The notes: generated by a model from the sequence alone, not told the origin. A stretch of DNA of 64,000 nt from a bacterium (GCA_004172935.1 SDZD01000021.1:1-64000), one strand, 5' to 3'; shown: positions 10,085 to 19,130, numbered from the stretch's first letter. A program made the numbers and translations.

Positions 10085-10099
10085 CAATTCTACGAATTG
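10085..10099. promoter_or_regulatory. Short palindrome upstream of the DUF6785 gene
   Basis: CAATTC-TAC-GAATTG (6-bp arms, 3-nt spacer) in the 182-bp region between the divergent GH26 and DUF6785 genes. It could be an operator; nothing else supports this. Confidence 0.3.
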
Positions 10100-10167
10100 C
10101 TAAAATAACGGCTTCCCGTATTTATTTTCCGTTTTCGCTTTGGCGAGGACGACTGAAATCCATCGGC

Positions 10168-12453
10168 ATGAATGCCCCAATATCGCCCTCGGCAACGCAA
10201 TCCGCGTCGCTGTCTCCCGATGCCATCGAGCAACAAGCGCTCAAACCTGCTGGCCTCACCTTACGTGCGGCTGTTCTGAGCCTCGGACTCGCTTTCTTCT
10301 TCGGATACATGATTCCCGTAGTGGACATGAAAATGCGAAACACCTTTCTAGGTGCCACGCACTTCCCACCGGGAGCTATCGCTGTGCTGTTGGTTCTCCT
10401 GCTCAGCATCAACCCACTGTTGAAGATCATGGCGCGCGACTTCAAAAAAGTCGCCACCGTCGGAGCTGCCATGTTATTGTGCGCAGGAATATCGGCGCTT
10501 TGCTTTGCCCGCGCTGGCTCGCCGTTTTCCCTTCCCAGCCAATCGCCGCTACTGGAATGGATTCCGCTTTCCCTCGCTTCGTTGTTGTCATGGGCCTTGG
10601 GGACGGCTGCCGCCCTCATGCTACTGACTTTGGGGTTAGGTCGCAGGCCATTGGCGCGTAACGAGATGTTGACGGTCTACATCTCGTGCTTGTTTTCCGC
10701 GCTCGCTCCCGGTCATGGTGCCGAGAACGTCTTCGTCGTCAACCTCATTGGTCCCTTCTACTACGCGACCCGCGAAAACAAATGGCTCGAATGGCTCGAA
10801 CCCAGCATTCGCCCCTGGATGACTCCCGCCATGTCGCAAAATGGCCGCTTCGACGAGGCGGCGCGCGGCACCATCTCCGGTTGGTTCACCAACACACCGA
10901 GCGGCGAAATCCCCTGGAGCGCATGGCTGGTGCCTGTGTTGGCTTGGGGTGGGGCGATCTTCCTCATGTACATCATGATGGGCTGCCTATGCGTCATGCT
11001 CCGTAAACAGTGGGCCGAGCGCGAGGCGCTGGCCTTTCCTCTGTTGCGCTTTCCTCTCCAACTCACCGAGGATGTCGATAATCCGCAGGCCGGGCTTTTT
11101 GACCGCTTTTTCAGCAATCAATTGATGTGGATTGGCGTTGGCATCGCTGTCTTCATCCAAATGCTGCGCGGGCTTAATCTCTATTTCTCAGACATCCCCT
11201 CTTTTCCCCTCGAAATCCCTACTGGTCCTCTTTTCACCGAAGCACCCTGGAACCAGATTGGCTGGACACCGATGATGATTTGGCCCATCGCCGTGGGCAT
11301 CACCTACTTCCTTACCTCCGAAGTCAGTTTTTCGCTGTGGTTCTTCTACCTCTTCGTGCGATTGCAGTTCGTGGTGGCCTATCTGTTGGGCTTTGCTCCT
11401 AACACCATCCCTCAACCCGTTGGCCTTTTCGGTGGCCCCGCCAAGGCGTGGACGTTCTATCAATCGTTCGGCTGTTTGCTCGCTTATGTCTTTCTGGTGC
11501 TATGGACGGGCCGCGAACATATTCGCCACATCGTCCTACGTGCCACAGGACGGCGTCGCGCGGGTTCCAGCGAGAGTGAGGAAGCCCTTTCCTATCCGCT
11601 CGCGTTCTGGGGCTTTACAGGCTCGTTTGGCCTACTCGTGGTGTGGAGCCATGCCGCCGGAATCAACTGGGCGCTTGCTTTCACCATCTGGGCTTTCTAC
11701 TGCGCCGTCATCATCGGCCTCAGCCGCATCATCTCAGAAGCTGGGCTTCTCTTCGTGCAACCGAACTGGACTCCACTTGGCACGCTCGGCGAAATTTTCG
11801 GCACCGGGCCGGGGCACGCTCTCATCTCATCATCGAGCCTACCACCTGCCTCCATGATTCAAGGCGCCCTCATGAGCGACCTTCGCGGTTTTCTGATGCC
11901 ATCCTTCATTCAGGGCTTCAAGTTGGCTCACGACCGCAAAATTGCCTTGAAACCGCTATTCGCCTTGGTCATGGCCTGTTCGCTCATCACCTTCGCGATG
12001 GGCACCTACTTCAACATCAAATTCGGCTATCAAATCGGCGGCTCCTCGCTCGACCCCTGGTACGCAGGAGATGCCTCGAAACAGCCCGCATTTACTTCTG
12101 CTGCTCTTATCAAGGGCGTAACAACTGCCAGTTGGCTTAACCTGCTGTGGATTGCAGTTGGTGGTGCCATGACCGTCGCGTTCATGGCGGCGCGTTCGCA
12201 TTTCGCCTGGTTTCCTCTGCACCCCATTGGCTTCATCCTATCGCAGACCTATCCGCTCAATACGCTGTGGTTTTCGATCTTTCTGGGCTGGCTCGCCAAA
12301 GTCACCATCACCCGTTTTGGTGGCAGTGATTCCTATCGCAAAACTACGCCGCTCTTCCTCGGTTTGGCCTTGGGCGATGTGGCGATGATGCTGTTCTGGC
12401 TGGTCATTGATGGTTGGCAAGGGCGCGTCGGACACAAGCTCATGCCAGGGTAA
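10168..12453 (+). CDS. DUF6785/DUF6784-type multi-pass membrane protein
   Basis: A 761-residue integral membrane protein with about 14 hydrophobic segments, the first at residues 30-50 and a last one near 735. The sequence pattern (VVDMKMRN after TM1, HFPPGAIAVLL, LAPGHGAENVF, WAEREALAFPLLRFPLQL, ISEAGLLFVQPNW) is that of the large DUF6785/DUF6784 proteins, which look distantly like oligopeptide transporters and are common in Armatimonadota, Planctomycetota and Verrucomicrobiota. Substrate unknown. The start ATG lacks a clear ribosome binding site. It may be cotranscribed with the PpiC gene 98 nt downstream. Confidence 0.75.
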   Translation: MNAPISPSATQSASLSPDAIEQQALKPAGLTLRAAVLSLGLAFFFGYMIPVVDMKMRNTFLGATHFPPGAIAVLLVLLLSINPLLKIMARDFKKVATVGAAMLLCAGISALCFARAGSPFSLPSQSPLLEWIPLSLASLLSWALGTAAALMLLTLGLGRRPLARNEMLTVYISCLFSALAPGHGAENVFVVNLIGPFYYATRENKWLEWLEPSIRPWMTPAMSQNGRFDEAARGTISGWFTNTPSGEIPWSAWLVPVLAWGGAIFLMYIMMGCLCVMLRKQWAEREALAFPLLRFPLQLTEDVDNPQAGLFDRFFSNQLMWIGVGIAVFIQMLRGLNLYFSDIPSFPLEIPTGPLFTEAPWNQIGWTPMMIWPIAVGITYFLTSEVSFSLWFFYLFVRLQFVVAYLLGFAPNTIPQPVGLFGGPAKAWTFYQSFGCLLAYVFLVLWTGREHIRHIVLRATGRRRAGSSESEEALSYPLAFWGFTGSFGLLVVWSHAAGINWALAFTIWAFYCAVIIGLSRIISEAGLLFVQPNWTPLGTLGEIFGTGPGHALISSSSLPPASMIQGALMSDLRGFLMPSFIQGFKLAHDRKIALKPLFALVMACSLITFAMGTYFNIKFGYQIGGSSLDPWYAGDASKQPAFTSAALIKGVTTASWLNLLWIAVGGAMTVAFMAARSHFAWFPLHPIGFILSQTYPLNTLWFSIFLGWLAKVTITRFGGSDSYRKTTPLFLGLALGDVAMMLFWLVIDGWQGRVGHKLMPG

Positions 12454-12551
12454 TTCTTAAAGATTAACTTTCCTTGTCGCGATAAAAAGAACCAAACGTA
12501 CTAAATATCCGTCTTGCGGCCCGCTTGCGCGTTTTACAACTTAGAATTCCG

Positions 12552-13610
12552 ATGATGAACCGACTCTTGCTGGCCCTCGCTTTAGCGGGCGTCTCTTCCC
12601 CTGCGTGGGCACAAAACAAACCCGCCGCTGCACCCGCGAAACCTGCCGCCCCGGCTCCGGCTGCTCCGGCAGCAGCTCCCGCTGCGAATCCCAAACCAGC
12701 GGCACCCGTTGCGGGCGTTGCTGCGGATGTAAACGGCGATAAAATCCCGTTGAACGACCTCAACCGCATGGTTGATACCATTAAATCGAGCGATCCGGGC
12801 CTACAGACCGATTCGCCGACTGCTCAAAAAGCTCTCGCCGACATCAAAGTCCAGATGCTCGACCAGCTCATTTCTACGCGCCTTCTGGCACAGGAAGCGA
12901 AGCGCTTGAAAATTGTCACCGCCACCGCTACAGTCGATGATGCTGTTGGCAAACTCAAGACGAACTTCAAGAGCGACGCCGAGTTCCAGAAATGGCTACA
13001 AGCCGATGGCAAAACATTAGCTGACGTGAGACGAGCCATCGCCGATGAACTCTCTATCCGTGAGTTATCAACTCGTTTGACTGCAGACATCACCATCTCC
13101 GCCGACGATGTCGCCAAGTACTACCGCGACAATCCTGAAGTTTTTAAGATTCCCGAAACCGTTTCGGCCAGCCACATCATGCTGGCACTTAATCCGAACG
13201 CCTCTCAGGCCGACAAGGACGCCGTTACCAAGCGCGCCCAGAATTTGTTGACTCAGGCCAAAAAGAAGGGTGCCGATTTCGCTGCGCTCGCCAAAGCCAA
13301 TTCGGACGATACCACCAGCAAGGACAATGGCGGAGATATGGGAACTTTCCCGCGTGGCGAAATGATCGAAGCCATCGAAACAGCTTGTTTCGCTGCCAAA
13401 GCAGGCGATATTGTCGGGCCAATCACCACCGAATTCGGCCTTCACATCGTTCGTATCAACGCGAAGAAGCCGGAATCTACGATTGCGCTCAAAGACATCC
13501 AGAATGACCCACAACTCAAGGCGCTTTTGCTCAAGGAAAAAGTGCAAGATCGCCTCGATAAACGCATCGCCGAACTACGCGATGGAGCCAAAATTCAGAA
13601 GTACGTTTAG
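12552..13610 (+). CDS. Secreted PpiC-type peptidyl-prolyl isomerase (SurA/PrsA-like)
   Basis: A foldase for exported proteins. The ATG at MMNRLLLALALAG gives a clean signal peptide ending at PAWAQ; an upstream TTG reading is less likely. An Ala/Pro-rich linker (residues about 25-60) precedes a SurA-N-like helical domain and a parvulin domain (SASHIMLALNPNA...GGDMGTFPRGEM...GDIVGPITTEFGLHIVRI). About 352 residues in total. The linker suggests that the chaperone core is held away from the membrane or wall. A terminator follows directly. Confidence 0.88.
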   Translation: MMNRLLLALALAGVSSPAWAQNKPAAAPAKPAAPAPAAPAAAPAANPKPAAPVAGVAADVNGDKIPLNDLNRMVDTIKSSDPGLQTDSPTAQKALADIKVQMLDQLISTRLLAQEAKRLKIVTATATVDDAVGKLKTNFKSDAEFQKWLQADGKTLADVRRAIADELSIRELSTRLTADITISADDVAKYYRDNPEVFKIPETVSASHIMLALNPNASQADKDAVTKRAQNLLTQAKKKGADFAALAKANSDDTTSKDNGGDMGTFPRGEMIEAIETACFAAKAGDIVGPITTEFGLHIVRINAKKPESTIALKDIQNDPQLKALLLKEKVQDRLDKRIAELRDGAKIQKYV

Positions 13611-13621
13611 GGCCTGATAAA

Positions 13622-13658
13622 AAAAAATGGGCAAAATTTAAAATTTTGCCCATTTTTT
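13622..13658. terminator. Terminator after the PpiC gene
   Basis: Arms AAAAAATGGGCAAAATTT (13622-13639) and its perfect complement (13641-13658), with terminal T-tract. It closes the PpiC unit immediately before the tRNA promoter. Confidence 0.85.
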
Positions 13659-13660
13659 CG

Positions 13661-13689
13661 TTGACAGACAGGCAAAGTGGGGTTAGAAT
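13661..13689 (+). promoter_or_regulatory. Near-consensus sigma-70 type promoter of the tRNA cluster
   Basis: TTGACA at 13661-13666 and TAGAAT at 13684-13689 with a 17-bp spacer, 31 bp before the first tRNA and right after a terminator. It is the best promoter match noticed in the window and fits the need for strong stable-RNA transcription. Confidence 0.85.
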
Positions 13690-13720
13690 TTCTTCTTGCC
13701 TCTTTTGGGGGGGTCAGTTT

Positions 13721-13792
13721 GCCGATGTAGCTCAGGGGTAGAGCAGCTGTTTTGTAAACAGCCGGTCGGGGGTTCGAATCCGTCCATCGGCT
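13721..13792 (+). tRNA. tRNA-Thr (anticodon TGT)
   Basis: Seven-bp acceptor GCCGATG/CATCGGC, D-arm GCTCAGGGGTAGAGC, anticodon stem GCTGT/ACAGC with loop TTTGTAA (anticodon TGT), and a T-arm with GTTCGAATC. The CCA end is not encoded. First of four tRNAs read from the promoter at 13661. Confidence 0.95.
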
Positions 13793-13836
13793 TGCCGAAA
13801 CTGAAGAGTTGCGGCAGTGGTCTTTGATAAAAATTA

Positions 13837-13919
13837 GCAAGGGTGGCCGAGCGGTTAATGGCAGCAGACTGTAAATCTGCCGAGGTGACTCTACGGCGGT
13901 TCGAATCCGTCCCCTTGCA
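13837..13919 (+). tRNA. tRNA-Tyr (anticodon GTA)
   Basis: Class II tRNA of 83 nt with acceptor GCAAGGG/CCCTTGC, anticodon loop CTGTAAA (GTA) on stem CAGA/TCTG, a long variable arm and T-loop TTCGAAT. CCA is not encoded. The discriminator is A. The 140 bp to the next tRNA hold no further tRNA; a tRNA-Gly often sits here in other bacteria. Confidence 0.95.
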
Positions 13920-14060
13920 TAGTTAGTGCAGTGTATGAAATTCAGGTGTAACTTATTAAACTAAGCTTACCCCCAACCATTCGGTTGTTTCAATACGAAG
14001 TGCTGACGAAGATGTAGTCGCGAAAGACGTTTATTTGGCGGTACACTACATTGGAGTAAT

Positions 14061-14132
14061 GCCGATATGGCGCAGTGGCAGCGCACATTCTTGGTAAGAA
14101 TGAGGTCGTCGGTTCGATCCCGACTATCGGCT
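14061..14132 (+). tRNA. tRNA-Thr (anticodon GGT)
   Basis: Acceptor GCCGATA/TATCGGC, anticodon stem CATTC/GAATG with loop TTGGTAA (GGT), T-loop TTCGATC. CCA is not encoded. In many bacteria the next gene is tuf; here it is tRNA-Trp. Confidence 0.95.
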
Positions 14133-14158
14133 TTTAAGTTGGAAACAACTTGAGTAAT

Positions 14159-14231
14159 ACGGGCATAGCTCAGTTGGTAGAGCAATGGTCTCCAAAACCA
14201 TGTGTCGTGGGTTCGATTCCTACTGCCCGTG
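14159..14231 (+). tRNA. tRNA-Trp (anticodon CCA)
   Basis: Acceptor ACGGGCA/TGCCCGT with discriminator G, anticodon stem ATGGT/ACCAT with loop CTCCAAA (CCA), T-loop TTCGATT. CCA end not encoded. It directly precedes secE, the usual place for tRNA-Trp. Confidence 0.95.
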
Positions 14232-14239
14232 TCCTCGCT

Positions 14240-14301
14240 AATACGGCTTTTGTGATGAAGCGGCTTCGCAATGCGGAGCCGTTTCGCTTGATAGTCGTAT
14301 T
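14240..14301 (+). other. Structured leader between tRNA-Trp and secE
   Basis: An inner hairpin (CGGCTTCGC, 14261-14269, with GCGGAGCCG, 14273-14281, one G-T pair) is enclosed by an outer 6-bp stem (AATACG 14240-14245 with CGTATT 14296-14301). It may be a processing signal or partial terminator between stable RNA and mRNA. Confidence 0.45.
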
Positions 14302-14325
14302 GCGTGTGGGAGAGGCAATTATTTC

Positions 14326-14721
14326 ATGGCCATCGTTAGAACCACACCCAGGGAAACTGGAAACGGCGAAAATTCGGGCGAAAGCCCGTCGCAGGGTATT
14401 TCTCGTCCTGTTGATCGCACCAAATCGGTCGTCAATCAGGGCGGGCGTCCTCAGGCGCGCCCCGCACGTGTTCCGGGTCAAATGGCCCGGCCAGTTTCCG
14501 CACAGCAGCAAATCGCGCAGGGTGGCCCTCGCAATTTCTGGAACGATACGCTTGTCGAACTCAAGCGCGTTGATTGGCCGACCAAAGAAGAGCGTGCCGC
14601 TGGCACTATCGTGACCATCGGAATGTTGGTCTTCTTTGCTCTGTTCATCACTGGCCTTGAGTACGCCGTGAGCCACCTGTTCCAGGCTGCTCACATCCTA
14701 CCTCCTATCACGCCCAAATAA
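14326..14721 (+). CDS. secE: Protein translocase subunit SecE
   Basis: Small integral subunit of the SecYEG channel. The conserved part is residues 70-131: FWNDTLVELKRVDWPTKEE, the amphipathic helix that precedes one transmembrane segment (GTIVTIGMLVFFALFITGLEYA). About 70 residues of polar, Arg/Gln/Pro-rich, probably disordered sequence come first, making it longer than minimal SecE (about 60 residues). It lies between tRNA-Trp and nusG, the standard position. Confidence 0.95.
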   Translation: MAIVRTTPRETGNGENSGESPSQGISRPVDRTKSVVNQGGRPQARPARVPGQMARPVSAQQQIAQGGPRNFWNDTLVELKRVDWPTKEERAAGTIVTIGMLVFFALFITGLEYAVSHLFQAAHILPPITPK

Positions 14722-14809
14722 GAGCGAGTTGCTTAAGCAATAGCTTCGGTTAGAGCTTTAGCGCGACAATAGCGTCGCGCCAACCATTCCGCGCGGGCGG
14801 GAGGAGACT

Positions 14810-15346
14810 ATGGCAAAACAATGGTATGCCGTGCACACCTACGCCGGCCAGGAAGACAAGGTTAAGCAGAACATCGAGAAGCGCTCGGAGGCTGTCGGTC
14901 TGCGAACACGCATTTCGCGTGTCGTTGTTCCCACCGAAGACGAGAAACGTATGCGCGGTCAAAAGACCGTCATAGTGAAGAAGAAAATCTTCCCTGGCTA
15001 CGTTCTGGTCGAAATGGATATGGACGACGAGACATGGCACTTCATCCGCCAGACCGTCGGTGTAACCGGCTTTTTGGGACAGGTGACGGGCACGGCTACG
15101 CGCCCCACACCGCTTCGTCCCGAAGAAGTGGATGCGCTTTTGGGCGAGACGCTTGGACTTCCAAAAACCACGACCATCTTCCACAAAGGCGAACAGGTTT
15201 CCGTTACTGGTGGCCCGTTCACTGGCTCGGAAGGACGCATCGAAGAGATCAATACCGAAACCGAGAAACTCACGGTTTCCATCACCCTCTTTGGTCGGGA
15301 ACAGCGAGTGCCTCTCGATTTCGCTAACGTGGAGAAAGTCGTTTAA
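14810..15346 (+). CDS. nusG: Transcription elongation/antitermination factor NusG
   Basis: Binds RNA polymerase and links it to the ribosome or Rho. The 178-residue protein shows the NGN domain (WYAVHTYAGQEDKVKQNI, FPGYVLVEMDMDDETWHFIR) and a C-terminal KOW domain (GEQVSVTGGPFTGSEGRI). A GGAGGA ribosome binding site precedes the ATG. Gene order secE-nusG-rplK matches the conserved cluster. Confidence 0.97.
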   Translation: MAKQWYAVHTYAGQEDKVKQNIEKRSEAVGLRTRISRVVVPTEDEKRMRGQKTVIVKKKIFPGYVLVEMDMDDETWHFIRQTVGVTGFLGQVTGTATRPTPLRPEEVDALLGETLGLPKTTTIFHKGEQVSVTGGPFTGSEGRIEEINTETEKLTVSITLFGREQRVPLDFANVEKVV

Positions 15347-15365
15347 AAAACTACTACGCCATCGC

Positions 15366-15379
15366 CGGAACTAGTTCCG
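15366..15379 (+). promoter_or_regulatory. Hairpin in the rplK leader, possible L1 control site
   Basis: CGGAACTAGTTCCG is a perfect 14-bp palindrome in the 66-nt gap before rplK, flanked by further GC pairing. L1 represses rplK-rplA translation by binding such a leader in other bacteria. The detailed L1-binding loop cannot be confirmed here. Confidence 0.35.
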
Positions 15380-15412
15380 CTTGCGGTGGGGTAGGACATG
15401 AGTTGAAAAATC

Positions 15413-15838
15413 ATGGCAAAAAAAGTTACTGGATTCATCAAGTTGCAGTTGCCCGCTGGCGCTGCAACTCCCGCGCCTCCTGTCGGTCCGGCGTTGGGTC
15501 AGCATGGTGTCAACATCATGCAGTTCGTCAAATCGTATAACGAACAGACGGCAGCACAATCGGGGCAAATCATCCCTGTGGAAATCACCGTTTATCAGGA
15601 TCGTTCCTTCACGTTCATCCTGAAGACGCCTCCCGCAGCTGACTTGCTCAAAAAAGCAGCAGGCATCAAATCGGGCGCTAAAAACCCGCTCAAAGATCGC
15701 GCTGGTGCCATCACCGAAGCGAAATTGCAGGAATTAGCCGAGCTTAAGATGAAAGACTTGAACGCCAAAGACATCGAAGGCGCAAAGAAAATCTTGGCCG
15801 GAACTGCCCGCTCTATGGGCATCAAGATCGAAGGTTAA
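15413..15838 (+). CDS. rplK: 50S ribosomal protein L11
   Basis: L11 of the GTPase-associated centre, 141 residues. Family sequence throughout: [32 protein letters not shown] at the N-terminal domain and the C-terminal rRNA-binding domain with GTARSMGI. A 16-nt gap separates it from rplA, consistent with a bicistronic L11-L1 unit. Confidence 0.97.
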   Translation: MAKKVTGFIKLQLPAGAATPAPPVGPALGQHGVNIMQFVKSYNEQTAAQSGQIIPVEITVYQDRSFTFILKTPPAADLLKKAAGIKSGAKNPLKDRAGAITEAKLQELAELKMKDLNAKDIEGAKKILAGTARSMGIKIEG

Positions 15839-15854
15839 TCGACAGAGCAAAATC

Positions 15855-16547
15855 ATGGCGAACAAAAATGGAAAACGGTTTCGCGCTCTGAGCGAAACCT
15901 TCGACCCAAAAGTACAGTACCCCTTGAATGAAGCAATCGAATTGGTCAAAAAGACCGCGAATGCCAAATTCGATGAAACCGTTGACGTAACTGTCGTCCT
16001 CGGTATCGACCCCAAAAAGGGCGACCAGCAGGTGCGTGGCACCATCACATTGCCACACGGCACCGGCAAAAACCCCCGTGTTGTGGCTGTGGCTCGTGGT
16101 GAAGCCGCTAGCGCTGCAGAAGCCGCAGGCGCCGATCTGGTTGGTGCTGAAGACATCATCGAGCAGATCAGAAACGACTCGCTTCAGTTCGACGTTCTCG
16201 TGGCAACCCCCGATATGATGCGCTTGCTTTCGAGCCTGGGCAAAAAGCTCGGACCACGTATGCCAAACGCTAAGTCGGGTACTGTTGGCCCAAACATCGG
16301 CCAAATTGTTAGCGACCGCAAAAAAGGTCAGATCGAATACCGCAACGAGCCTAAAGCCGCTGTTGTTCACTCGATCATCGGCAAGTCTTCCTTCGAAGGC
16401 AACGCTCTGACTGAAAATGCCAACGCTCTCATCGGCGCTCTCAACCGCGCCAAACCGAGCGCTGCCAAAGGCACTTACCTGAAATCTGTCACCCTGTCGA
16501 GCACGATGGGACCTGGCGTGAAAGTAGACGTTTCGAGCTTGCGCTAA
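15855..16547 (+). CDS. rplA: 50S ribosomal protein L1
   Basis: L1 of the ribosomal stalk near the E site, 230 residues. Characteristic segments: [37 protein letters not shown], and [16 protein letters not shown]1 usually also represses its own operon. The gene follows rplK and precedes rplJ by 16 nt, so no room remains for a separate L10 leader upstream of rplJ. Confidence 0.97.
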   Translation: MANKNGKRFRALSETFDPKVQYPLNEAIELVKKTANAKFDETVDVTVVLGIDPKKGDQQVRGTITLPHGTGKNPRVVAVARGEAASAAEAAGADLVGAEDIIEQIRNDSLQFDVLVATPDMMRLLSSLGKKLGPRMPNAKSGTVGPNIGQIVSDRKKGQIEYRNEPKAAVVHSIIGKSSFEGNALTENANALIGALNRAKPSAAKGTYLKSVTLSSTMGPGVKVDVSSLR

Positions 16548-16563
16548 AGGAGACGAGAACCAA

Positions 16564-17094
16564 ATGGTCGCAAAAAAATATAAAGACAAAGAAGCTCTCG
16601 TTGCCGAGTTGCGCGAGAAATTGGGAGAGGCGACGGCTATCGTCGTCACCGAATATCGTGGCCTGAAAGCAGGCGACCTTGTGACCCTACGCAATGAATT
16701 GCGTGGCTCCAATGTCGAACTGCGAGTCGTGAAAAACACCTTGCTCCGTCGCGCTAGCGAAGGAATGCCGGTTCACGATCTGGCTCTTCAATTGAAAGGC
16801 CCCTCCGCCGTCGCTCTCGCTTTTGGCGAGCCGACCGAAGCGGCCAAAAAACTCGATGAGAGCGCCAAAAAGTTGGACAAGTTCAACTTGCAGGGCGGCG
16901 TCATCGAATCCTTGGTCGTCACTGGCGATCAGGTCATGGCGATTGCGAAATTGCCTTCTAAACTCGAGTTGCAAGCCAAAGTCGTTGGTGGCTTCCAGGC
17001 TCCTCTCGCAGGATTGGTTTTCACATTGCAAGGTGTGTTGTCGAATTTTGTCGGCACTCTGCAAGCGAAGATAGACGCCGAATCCGCGTCGTAA
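16564..17094 (+). CDS. rplJ: 50S ribosomal protein L10
   Basis: Stalk base protein, 176 residues, which binds L7/L12 dimers through its C-terminal helix. The N-terminal part ATAIVVTEYRGLKAGDLVTL and VVKNTLLRRA is typical. A GGAG ribosome binding site lies upstream. The 75-nt gap to rplL is short. Confidence 0.96.
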   Translation: MVAKKYKDKEALVAELREKLGEATAIVVTEYRGLKAGDLVTLRNELRGSNVELRVVKNTLLRRASEGMPVHDLALQLKGPSAVALAFGEPTEAAKKLDESAKKLDKFNLQGGVIESLVVTGDQVMAIAKLPSKLELQAKVVGGFQAPLAGLVFTLQGVLSNFVGTLQAKIDAESAS

Positions 17095-17169
17095 AACAAG
17101 ATTCAACTTGCTTAATCTGGCCGTACGGAGCATTATGCTCAATCTAACGTCCGTCCTGCAAAAAACATC

Positions 17170-17553
17170 ATGGCATCCGAAAAAATCCAAGGCATCCTTG
17201 ACACCGTTGGCGGTCTGTCCGTCCTCGAATTGAACGAACTCGTAAAAGAGTTGCAAGAGCAGTGGGGCGTAACCGCCGCTGTTGCTGCTGCACCAGCCGC
17301 TGCTGGCCCAGCCGCTGAAGCTGTTGTCGTCGAAGAGCAGACCGAATTCTCGGTTATCCTCAAAGACGCTGGCGCTCAGAAAATCCAGGTTATCAAAGCC
17401 GTCCGCGAAGTTGTTCCAGCTCTCGGCCTCAAAGAAGCCAAAGACGTTGTCGACAGCGCTCCCAAAGCCGTTGTCGAAGGCGTGTCGAAAGAAGACGCTC
17501 AGAAGGCCAAAGACAAGCTCGAAGCCGCTGGCGCCTCCGTCGAAATCAAATAA
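17170..17553 (+). CDS. rplL: 50S ribosomal protein L7/L12
   Basis: Stalk protein recruiting translation GTPases, 127 residues: N-terminal dimerisation domain ([18 protein letters not shown]), Ala-rich hinge (about residues 35-55), and a C-terminal domain with [25 protein letters not shown]. It is followed by a terminator, and rpoB does not follow, unlike the classic rplKAJL-rpoBC order. Confidence 0.97.
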   Translation: MASEKIQGILDTVGGLSVLELNELVKELQEQWGVTAAVAAAPAAAGPAAEAVVVEEQTEFSVILKDAGAQKIQVIKAVREVVPALGLKEAKDVVDSAPKAVVEGVSKEDAQKAKDKLEAAGASVEIK

Positions 17554-17575
17554 GAACGCCCCGGCGTTTAATTTA

Positions 17576-17605
17576 AAAACCCGCTCTGGAAACAGGGCGG
17601 GTTTT
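17576..17605 (+). terminator. Terminator after rplL
   Basis: AAAACCCGCTCTG (17576-17588) pairs with CAGGGCGGGTTTT (17593-17605) with one G-T pair and a GAAA loop, ending in a T-tract. It closes the ribosomal protein operon. Confidence 0.88.
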
Positions 17606-17617
17606 ATTCATTTCCCC

Positions 17618-18238
17618 ATGCCACGCCGACCATTACACAAACGCCTCCTCAACTCCATTCACCGCGCGCGCTGGAAAGAGCAGCACGCGCTTGTCGTCGA
17701 ACTCTCGCGCGACTATCTGCAGAAACACCCCGAAGACGCAACCGTGTGGATATGCCTGGGGCACGCCCTCACAAACTTATCCCGCTACCCCGAAGCCGAA
17801 CACGCGCTCTCTATTGAATTGGCGCCGGGTTTTGAAGCGCTCCAGTACATCTTCTACCGCGAACGCGCCGAACTCGAACGCCGTCGAGGAAAACTACAAG
17901 AAGCCCAGGAATGGTTCCAACGCGCCCTCGAAGCCGATATAGAAGGCGGCGACCTCTACTTGCGAGTCGATTTGGGCCTCACCGCTCTAAAACTGGGTAA
18001 TTTGGAAGAAGCCGAAGCACATCTGCGTCTCACCCTCGAAGATGGTGACTTTGAAAGCAAAGGCGCCGACTACTTTCGTTTGGCACAGGTACTACGCGCC
18101 CAAAACCGCATCGAAGAGTCGCTCAACTATTTCCGACAAGCCGCAGCCTTCAATCCCAAATCCAAAGTCGCCAAAGAAGAAGTCAACGAACTCGAACAAG
18201 TTCTCCTCCTGCGCCTAATCAACGGCAACGGCCCCTGA
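17618..18238 (+). CDS. Tetratricopeptide repeat protein
   Basis: A 206-residue cytoplasmic protein made of about five TPR-like helical pairs (for example WICLGHALTNLSRYPEAEHAL, LERRRGKLQEAQEWFQRALE, ADYFRLAQVLRAQNRIEESL). TPR proteins act as protein-binding scaffolds; no partner is evident. The ATG at 17618 is chosen because an open frame further upstream runs through rplL in another frame. It lies 12 nt after the rplL terminator. Confidence 0.8.
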   Translation: MPRRPLHKRLLNSIHRARWKEQHALVVELSRDYLQKHPEDATVWICLGHALTNLSRYPEAEHALSIELAPGFEALQYIFYRERAELERRRGKLQEAQEWFQRALEADIEGGDLYLRVDLGLTALKLGNLEEAEAHLRLTLEDGDFESKGADYFRLAQVLRAQNRIEESLNYFRQAAAFNPKSKVAKEEVNELEQVLLLRLINGNGP

Positions 18239-18397
18239 ATCGAGTTTTTAATACTCACTTCGTAAACAAATCTACGGTCATTGCTACTCGACCCCGACTT
18301 CGAACCTGCCCACGCCCGCCTAAAGGATGTCGAGCGAGCGCTAGAAATTCAACGTACCCTCTTGCGAAACCATAGAGATGCATCGTAAACGTTGGAT

Positions 18398-18931
18398 ATG
18401 AACCCCACCAACAATGAAGCCCGCGATTACTTGATTCGGCAGTTCGACACGGCATGGCAACTCGCCAGTTATCACCTGGAAGGGCTTACCACAGAAGAGT
18501 GTTTATGGCGCCCCGCCGACGAAGGTTTGCACGTTTATCAAAACCCCGACGCAATTTGGATCGCCGATTGGCCCATCCACGAGGGCTATGATCTTGGTCC
18601 CCCCAGCATCGCATGGCTCACATGGCACCTCGGCTTCTGGTGGTCGATGACGCTCAACTACTCCTCTGGCGATGCCACACTAACGCGCGAAGACATAATA
18701 TGGCCCGGCACTGCTGAGGCCGTGCGCGACTGGATAGGCGAATTACGCGCTCAATGGCAGGCGCAACTAGAACAACTGACCGACGCCGACCTGAGTTCAA
18801 CACAGCGAACCCACTGGCCCCTCCAAGACCGCCCCTTCGGCGATATAATCGCCTGGGCCAACGTCGAACTCACCAAAAACGCCGCAGAAATCGGCTATGC
18901 ACGCTTCCTCTACGCCCGCCGCCAACCCTAA
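18398..18931 (+). CDS. DinB-like/DUF664 family protein
   Basis: A 177-residue protein of the DinB/YfiT four-helix-bundle fold type. Features are an N-terminal helix ending in ASYHLEGLTTEECLWRPADEG, a central SIAWLTWHLGFWW with the His expected to bind metal, and a C-terminal LTKNAAEIGYARFLY helix. Members include metal-dependent thiol transferases; the specific reaction here is unknown. The ATG is preferred over a TTG 6 nt upstream. The preceding 160 bp hold no recognisable gene. Confidence 0.72.
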   Translation: MNPTNNEARDYLIRQFDTAWQLASYHLEGLTTEECLWRPADEGLHVYQNPDAIWIADWPIHEGYDLGPPSIAWLTWHLGFWWSMTLNYSSGDATLTREDIIWPGTAEAVRDWIGELRAQWQAQLEQLTDADLSSTQRTHWPLQDRPFGDIIAWANVELTKNAAEIGYARFLYARRQP

Positions 18932-19130
18932 GTCCCCAATTCGCTTCCCCCAGATAAACCTACGCAACTCCGATTAGATGTATCGAATACATGAAATTGA
19001 AGTCGCCGGTGGTGAATTTCTCAATAAGCCCCCAAACATTGAAAAACACCCCAAAAATATTGATTTCACAGGCATATTCAATTCTCGATAAGAAGCTACC
19101 AACAGGAACACAGCTTTTACACTCTCTATC

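Noticed and set aside
13920-14060. Possible tRNA-Gly between tRNA-Tyr and tRNA-Thr
   Set aside because: No cloverleaf, no TTCGA T-loop in the 141 bp.
14170-14694. Minus-strand frame over tRNA-Trp and secE
   Set aside because: Antisense to a structural RNA and secE; shadow frame.
15822-16739. 305-codon minus-strand frame over rplA and rplJ
   Set aside because: Antisense to two certain ribosomal protein genes.
17282-17617. Upstream extension of the TPR reading frame
   Set aside because: Overlaps rplL in another frame and crosses its terminator; the ATG at 17618 fits better.
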